Below, piece after piece: positions 17,010 to 21,479 of a stretch of 21,479 nucleotides of DNA (position 1 is the first letter of the stretch; each line of letters opens with the position of its first letter). This DNA comes from a virus. The stretch covers positions 1 to 21,479 of IMG/VR virus record IMGVR_UViG_3300040807_000840. One strand, 5' to 3'. A program made the translations under genes and the position numbers. The notes under the pieces are model-generated. The model was not told the DNA's origin. It did not search any database and worked only from the letters and a program-made list of their open reading frames with translations.

Positions 17010-17453
17010 TTAATTTCTTAAACTTAGCCCAACTGTCTGGTCGAATGTAAAACGCATTTCTTCACTGATAGCATAGTCAAGAAATGTAACTGTTGCTGTA
17101 ATTTGAATGCCATTATCGTAAGTATCTACGATAACATTTTCTGCTTGTACACGAGGATCATAATTTATGATAAAAGTTACATTTTCAATAATAGCTTTTT
17201 GCAAAGCAGGAGTAAACGGTTCAAACAATATATCCCATATAATACAACCAAAAGAAGGATCACCTAGTTTTTCACCTTGTCTAATATGAAAATGATTTAC
17301 AATATCTTGTTTAATTAATTCATGATCGTAAAGATTAAAACCTTTATTAGAATCGCCAGAATAAAACCCTCTGTAGGATTTTGAAGGTTTAGGTTGTATA
17401 TTAGTACTTGGAACTTGTACTCTTTTATATAGATTTTGTTCTAATTCACTCAT
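17010..17453 (-). CDS. 25: gp25-like baseplate wedge subunit
   Basis: 147 residues, close to the ~130 of T4 gp25 and other GPW/gp25-family proteins, which link the wedges to the hub and tail tube and resemble T6SS TssE. Seen in the sequence: an N-terminal extension (residues 1-25), the ISR-type helix region (LYDHELIKQDIVNHFHIRQGEK), the conserved GDPSFGCIIWDILFEPF segment, and YDPR at the place of the family's EPR-type motif, followed by a VDTYDNGIQITATVTF beta section. The gene starts 11 bases after the gp5 stop. Its ribosome binding site is the gp5 stop region (TAGGTA, complement of 17462-17467), 8 bases from the ATG, so expression is probably coupled to gp5. T4 keeps gene 25 away from 5 and 6; here it lies between them. 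Confidence 0.93.
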   Translation of the reverse strand: MSELEQNLYKRVQVPSTNIQPKPSKSYRGFYSGDSNKGFNLYDHELIKQDIVNHFHIRQGEKLGDPSFGCIIWDILFEPFTPALQKAIIENVTFIINYDPRVQAENVIVDTYDNGIQITATVTFLDYAISEEMRFTFDQTVGLSLRN

Positions 17454-17464
17454 ATTGTATTTAC

Positions 17465-20197
17465 CTACTGTACATTAGACGTTCCGTCACTATTTTGAGG
17501 ACCTGGATTATTAGTATTTTCTGGTGTTGTAGGTGATTCTTGTTCCTCCTCTTCAGACAATTCTTTAGAAGGAGCAATATAGTAGTCTCTGCCCCTTGGG
17601 TCACCTTCTGTATGCACTTGTGCATCTGTACTAGGACCTTGCGGAATAATACCTGCTGGGAATCTATAATTGCCGCCTTCATTAGCTGCTGTACTAAAGT
17701 GCATTGCATCGTCTATTCTTGTCCATGCGCCGCCCCATCCTAAACCAAACTGTTTAGCTAATTCGCCTACTCCTGCAGGCATATCGGTTTTTGGAGCATC
17801 AGGTGGACGTGGACTGAATAGTCCATTTGGAGATGTATTTCTTACTGGATTTGGCGGGTTGATATCAATTGCTGCGCCGCTAGCGTGTGTACTATATCTG
17901 CTAGAATTACCAATTTTGCGCTTACAATAACCTAATAATGTTTTAATTTCATAACCACTATCTTCTAGTGCATCAATAAAGCCTTGGAAGTTAGGAACCC
18001 AAATTTCTGCAACTTGTGCAGTAAGTCCGCGTTTCTTACTTGTAATAGTTCCAAGAGGACCGTCACCTTTAAAGAATCTATTACAGTAACTACCGTCACC
18101 TCTAGTAGTATCAATCTCAAAATTTTCTATATATCTAAGTTCGTTTGACCCAGGAACATTTTCAGGCGGAACTACTTCACCATTTATAATTGCTCCGTCA
18201 CCTGTAGTTCCATAATCATTAGTTCCTGATGACCCTAAAACTTGCGAACTTTGTTGTATATTAGATTTTGATTTTGTAAATGTATCAGGTGTAAGTATTC
18301 TATCTGAAGGAGTTAATTGTCCTGGAGATTCTCTATCTGTCTGTTCTGGTTTAAGACCTACCGGATCCATGTTTTCATGCATTGGCCATGGTTCGTGTTG
18401 TGGAGCTCGTGTAAGTATACTTTCGTAAGGAACAGTATCTTGTGACCCAGGAAAAGTATAAGGTAATACAATTTGTGTTAAAGGAGTAACATAATCCGCA
18501 GGTTTGGCTTCTGTTGCTGCGGTTGCACTTAATGCTGTAGTTGCTGCTTCGCCTGTAACTGCTTTTCCTGTATTCCAAGATATTTTTGTCGCATCACCTG
18601 CAATAGCTGTTCCGCCTAACATATTAATTCCACTAGCTGCTTCAAAATGTTGTGAATCTGATTGTATGTCAAATGCACCCGAAACAGTGGTATGTTGAGC
18701 ACCTTGAGTTATTGTGTCAAAATTTGCTGCACTTAGTATTTTTGTGTCTGCAAGTGATGTTAAATTTATACCTTCTGCTTTATTAAAATAGCTGCCAGTA
18801 GCAAGATCGTTTATATTACTAGCACTTTCTCTATAAAATGTATGTGCAGATTTTTGATGGAAACCACCTTTAGAAGTATCAAATATATTCCCTGATGTTT
18901 TATGGTAATTTCCTTTTATAGAAACATATTCATCTTCTTCAACTTTGATATTACTAGTACCTAACACATTTCTTCTATATGTTTCGCCTACTAATATATT
19001 TGTATCATATTTACTTTCTATTTGTATTCTTCCGCACTCCAATCCATCCATTGTTTTTTGGCCGTCACTAAATCGTGCTTGTGCTCGCATATTGATATTA
19101 CGTCCTGCATCAATATTAAAATCTCTTTCAGCAGTAAAATTAATATCTTGGTTACTCATAACACTTATACTATCATCTGCATGTATATCAATTTTTCCGT
19201 CTGATGTTAATTCAATCCAAGCTGTTCCGCGACTGTTTGATATGTAGATTAGATCTTCTGAATTATGTAAAAGTATTTGATGCCCGGTTCTAGTACGTAT
19301 TCTAAATAATTCGTTTTGAGGAATAGTTTCATCGCCGCCCGGATAGTTTGCACCTTTGTTTACATATCTTGGAGGACCGTCTTCTGCATGTGTTTCTCTT
19401 ACAAATCTTTCATCGCCATCGTCCATAACTATAGACGAGCCGCCAAGTCTGTTGTATGGTAATTCTACTTTTTTACCATCTGGACCTATTTCAAATTTTG
19501 GAGATTTTTTGCGTTTATCTCTAGGACCAGGAGTACTCCATCCAAACACCATACTTGGAAAATCTCGTCTAGCACTAGAAGTTGTTGTTCCTCTTGCTTC
19601 GTCTAGTAATAATCCTTGTACTTCTAACACCTGTGTAAAATCTTTATTGTACGGTTTATTAAAAAGTGTAGGATCTACTTTTTCACCAGTTTCAACTAGC
19701 TTATTGTATTCACCTACAGGTAATTTTGCTCCTTTTAAGTGCTCTGGAGTATTTTCTGTTGTTAACGATGTTGCAGCACGACCATCAGGAATCATAAAAT
19801 TCATATAATCGTCTTGTATGCAACCTATCCAATATCCAAAGTTTTTATTGCCTTCTGCAAATATTACTAAACATTTTGTACCTACATCTGGGGGTACTGC
19901 CCAAAACCCATAACTTTTTTGTGTATATTCATACCCGTCATTTTCAGTTAAACCTGCGCTGGGTGTTGCTCCATAAAATGGACTAAGGTATCTTACAGTT
20001 TCTAATTGCCCGCTTCTTTCTGGTAGATTTCCTGCAGAAGTATAATTTAATAATTCAACTTCGAGTGTACCCATAGTGTTTACATCTAGATTATTAACTA
20101 CTACAGCTTCATAAGGAACTCCTGCCTTTATTGGAGGCAATTCTCTAGTACTTCTAGTGTATGTTGTACCTTTTCTTGGTGGTTCGTTTCTAGCCAT
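17465..20197 (-). CDS. 5: gp5 baseplate hub/central spike protein with C-terminal M15-type peptidase
   Basis: Probable trimeric hub protein at the centre of the baseplate, which forms the cell-puncturing spike. With the ATG at 20197 it has 910 residues. Residues ~15-130 look like the gp5/VgrG OB-fold (GTLEVELLNY, FWAVPPDVGTKCLVIF, YWIGCIQDDYMNFM). Residues ~290-550 carry the short alternating strands of the spike beta-helix (TAWIELTSDGKIDIHADDSI and following). Then comes a linker with the T4-like-style motif HEPWPMHENMDP. Residues ~687-840 resemble an M15 zinc peptidase: STHASGAAID gives H771 and D778, and GWGGAW...DAMHFS gives H833, the usual metal ligands. No T4-type lysozyme domain is visible between OB-fold and helix. 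The last ~65 residues are acidic and probably disordered. An in-frame TTG at 20212 could add five residues, but the ATG overlapping the previous stop (TAATG) is preferred. Its own TAG lies in the gp25 ribosome binding site. Confidence 0.9.
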   Translation of the reverse strand: MARNEPPRKGTTYTRSTRELPPIKAGVPYEAVVVNNLDVNTMGTLEVELLNYTSAGNLPERSGQLETVRYLSPFYGATPSAGLTENDGYEYTQKSYGFWAVPPDVGTKCLVIFAEGNKNFGYWIGCIQDDYMNFMIPDGRAATSLTTENTPEHLKGAKLPVGEYNKLVETGEKVDPTLFNKPYNKDFTQVLEVQGLLLDEARGTTTSSARRDFPSMVFGWSTPGPRDKRKKSPKFEIGPDGKKVELPYNRLGGSSIVMDDGDERFVRETHAEDGPPRYVNKGANYPGGDETIPQNELFRIRTRTGHQILLHNSEDLIYISNSRGTAWIELTSDGKIDIHADDSISVMSNQDINFTAERDFNIDAGRNINMRAQARFSDGQKTMDGLECGRIQIESKYDTNILVGETYRRNVLGTSNIKVEEDEYVSIKGNYHKTSGNIFDTSKGGFHQKSAHTFYRESASNINDLATGSYFNKAEGINLTSLADTKILSAANFDTITQGAQHTTVSGAFDIQSDSQHFEAASGINMLGGTAIAGDATKISWNTGKAVTGEAATTALSATAATEAKPADYVTPLTQIVLPYTFPGSQDTVPYESILTRAPQHEPWPMHENMDPVGLKPEQTDRESPGQLTPSDRILTPDTFTKSKSNIQQSSQVLGSSGTNDYGTTGDGAIINGEVVPPENVPGSNELRYIENFEIDTTRGDGSYCNRFFKGDGPLGTITSKKRGLTAQVAEIWVPNFQGFIDALEDSGYEIKTLLGYCKRKIGNSSRYSTHASGAAIDINPPNPVRNTSPNGLFSPRPPDAPKTDMPAGVGELAKQFGLGWGGAWTRIDDAMHFSTAANEGGNYRFPAGIIPQGPSTDAQVHTEGDPRGRDYYIAPSKELSEEEEQESPTTPENTNNPGPQNSDGTSNVQ
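17678..18139 (-). other. M15-type (VanY/L-Ala-D-Glu endopeptidase-like) domain within gp5
   Basis: Domain inside gp5, residues ~687-840. The SxHxxGxAxD signature reads STHASGAAID (His codon 17885-17887, Asp codon 17864-17866). The C-terminal metal-site motif reads WGGAWTRIDDAMHF (His codon 17699-17701). This spacing and the GWGG...D..HF ending match the Peptidase_M15_4 style of phage endolysins that cleave peptide stems. The inferred role is trimming peptide crosslinks as the spike crosses the wall. All three expected zinc ligands are present, so it is probably active. Confidence 0.82.
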
Positions 20198-21479
20198 TAT
20201 GTATTGATCCAATTCTTAGCAGTATTTTTAACTTCATTTGCAACTTTGTTTACCTCATTTTCTGCTAATTTGATAGCATTATTGGCGTCAGTAACTAACC
20301 CATTTGAAACTTTATCTAAAGCTCCTTTAAGATTTCCTGTAACTGCTTCGTTAACGCAATCACCTATATCATCTGGAAAAATATCTGCCACACTACCAAG
20401 TGCATCCTTAATAATATCATCAGGATACGGAAGTTCAGGTGCACCAGAATCAGCATTACCTGTTTCTCCTGTAGGCAAAGGATCTGGCTCATCTGGTTTA
20501 GGAACCAGATCAGGTAATTGTTCTTGACCTCTAGGGTCTGATGCGTCTGGATCTTGTTCTGGAGGTTTAGGAGCAATAACACCTGCATCTGTTGTTGTAT
20601 TAGATTCTCCTACAGTTGTGATAGTTGTAGGAGTTGCTGCTGCGGCACTTAATCCATGAATAAGAACATCTTTGACTTTTTCTCCAGATCTAAAATCATA
20701 ACGATCATCTAAAGGGTCTATAACATAATATGTATAAGGATTATCATAATTTGGAAGTTCGGTACTAGGCAAAGGTGCTGCTCCTGCTCTTGTGCCTCTA
20801 TATGCGCCTACACCTGAACCTGCTGCTGCACGTTCAACTTGCGTTCTTTCGCTTACTCCGCTTGCAGGTAAACCCCTGTTGGCGCCTGAAGTAGAAACAT
20901 CAATTTCAGTAACTTCACCTCGTCCGCCACTTTTAATATCTTCAAGTTGCTGATATACTGTATCAGGATCGTGATTAGCTTTGTTTAACCCGTCATTAGC
21001 ATAAAAACTTTGTCCTTTTTTAAGATTTCGTTTTGGCTGATTTTTATAAACACTTCCTGCAGGTATATCATAAGGTACAGGCATACTTGCAAATTCTGCT
21101 GCTAAAAATACCATAAATTGTCCAGTATTAATACTGCCTGTTTTCCATTGTTCGTACTTACGAAATTTTACTAGACGTTGAATGATCATAGCATCTTGGA
21201 CATCTGGCGAATAAACTGTTCGTAAGGGATCACATCCTAAGTATCCAGCACATTCACCTAATACATCTTTAAGCATTTGATATTTGCCTACAGCACTTGA
21301 GCGTCTGCCTGCATCTAAACGTTGTTGCTGATATGCTTGAACTTGAGATATCGTCATTGATGTAAGAGAGGGTTCTACATGACCTGGCCACACGCTACAG
21401 TACGGATTACTCCTAACTGCTTCTCCGTCTGCAATCATTCTTAATAAATGTCTGTCTTGGTCACTTACTGTTACTGCCA
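20197..21479 (-). CDS. Tail-associated muramidase-like protein, 5' end missing (lambda R/GH104-like lysozyme domain plus acidic tail)
   Basis: The frame is open to the window edge, so the start lies upstream; the Met at 21438 is internal, because the residues before it (SDQDRHLLRMIADGEA) already belong to the domain. The first ~150 visible residues resemble the lambda R endolysin (GH104, lysozyme-like superfamily): a Glu in ADGEA (codon 21421-21423) is the probable catalytic acid, followed ~40 residues later by SSAVGKYQM (compare GAGRYQ in lambda R), then SPDVQDAMIIQRL and AAEFASMPVPY. The predicted role is cutting peptidoglycan glycan strands during infection, as part of the tail, inferred from its place just before gp5. 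After the domain come ~130 residues rich in Gly, Pro, Asp and Thr that look disordered, then a C-terminal stretch from about DIIKDALG to NWINT that looks helical and may anchor it. Its TAA overlaps the gp5 ATG (TAATG). It could instead be assigned to another lysozyme-like family; the enzyme type is fairly secure, the gene name is not. Confidence 0.75.
   Translation of the reverse strand, partial: AVTVSDQDRHLLRMIADGEAVRSNPYCSVWPGHVEPSLTSMTISQVQAYQQQRLDAGRRSSAVGKYQMLKDVLGECAGYLGCDPLRTVYSPDVQDAMIIQRLVKFRKYEQWKTGSINTGQFMVFLAAEFASMPVPYDIPAGSVYKNQPKRNLKKGQSFYANDGLNKANHDPDTVYQQLEDIKSGGRGEVTEIDVSTSGANRGLPASGVSERTQVERAAAGSGVGAYRGTRAGAAPLPSTELPNYDNPYTYYVIDPLDDRYDFRSGEKVKDVLIHGLSAAAATPTTITTVGESNTTTDAGVIAPKPPEQDPDASDPRGQEQLPDLVPKPDEPDPLPTGETGNADSGAPELPYPDDIIKDALGSVADIFPDDIGDCVNEAVTGNLKGALDKVSNGLVTDANNAIKLAENEVNKVANEVKNTAKNWINT

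Noticed and set aside
17454-17470. GTAAATAC before gp25 as a second late promoter
   Set aside because: It departs from TATAAATA at the first positions and lies too close (under 12 bases) to the gp25 ATG to leave a leader.
17461-17709. Minus-strand frame of 82 codons overlapping the gp5 3' end
   Set aside because: Out of frame with the M15 domain and tail of gp5, low-complexity product, no start signal.
19356-19808. Plus-strand open frame of 150 codons
   Set aside because: Antisense to the conserved gp5 OB-fold and beta-helix; no promoter or ribosome binding site.
20210-20212. TTG at 20212 as the start of gp5
   Set aside because: The ATG five codons later forms a TAATG overlap with the previous stop, the same arrangement as at gp6/giant; ATG is the simpler start. 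TTG use cannot be fully excluded.
21436-21438. ATG at 21438 as the start of the muramidase gene
   Set aside because: The frame stays open upstream and the preceding residues (SDQDRHLLR) fit the first helix of the lysozyme-like domain, so the gene is cut by the window edge.
1-21479. tRNA genes, CRISPR arrays, insertion sequences, attachment sites
   Set aside because: No candidate was seen; there is no non-coding stretch longer than 50 bases to hold them.

Overview
The window is a tightly packed, single-strand block of late structural genes from an AT-rich T4-like (contractile-tailed) bacteriophage. Its gene content is closest in style to marine T4-like phages such as cyanophages and pelagiphages. 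The evidence is a run of baseplate genes recognisable by protein sequence (gp5, gp25, gp6), an exact T4-type late promoter (TATAAATA) in the only sizeable gap, and no genes of cellular metabolism. The host cannot be read from the sequence; a marine alpha-proteobacterium or cyanobacterium is a guess from the low GC and the protein style.

All real genes lie on the minus strand and read from high to low coordinates. In transcription order they are: (1) 21479-20197, the 3' part of a protein with an N-terminal lambda-R/GH104-like muramidase domain and a long acidic, Pro/Gly-rich tail. (2) 20197-17465, gp5, the central baseplate hub/spike protein, with an N-terminal OB-fold, a VgrG-like beta-helix region and, where T4 carries a lysozyme, a C-terminal M15-type zinc peptidase. 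(3) 17453-17010, gp25. (4) A 50-base gap with a late promoter. (5) 16959-13507, gp6, at 1150 residues far larger than T4 gp6. (6) 13507 to the window edge, one uninterrupted frame of 4502 codons whose 3' end lies outside the window.

The giant gene fills 63% of the window and sits where T4 has gene 7. I read every codon of its frame and found no stop. Its protein looks like a mosaic: a charged N-terminus, a cupredoxin-like motif, several phage 'VxVNxK...DY' beta modules, five carbohydrate-binding-like (CBM5/12-type) modules, a probable seven-bladed FG-GAP-type beta-propeller interrupted by large insertions, four NPGxGY-type repeats, and a further domain cut by the window edge. It has only four cysteines.

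Together the genes suggest a central spike armed with two different wall-cutting activities (a glycosidase and a peptidase), surrounded by wedge proteins gp25 and gp6. The giant wedge-associated protein may bind glycans at the cell surface. Two junctions (muramidase/gp5 and gp6/giant) are TAATG stop-start overlaps, which implies coupled, stoichiometric translation. No stretch over 50 bases lacks a gene. I saw no tRNA, CRISPR array, insertion sequence or attachment site.
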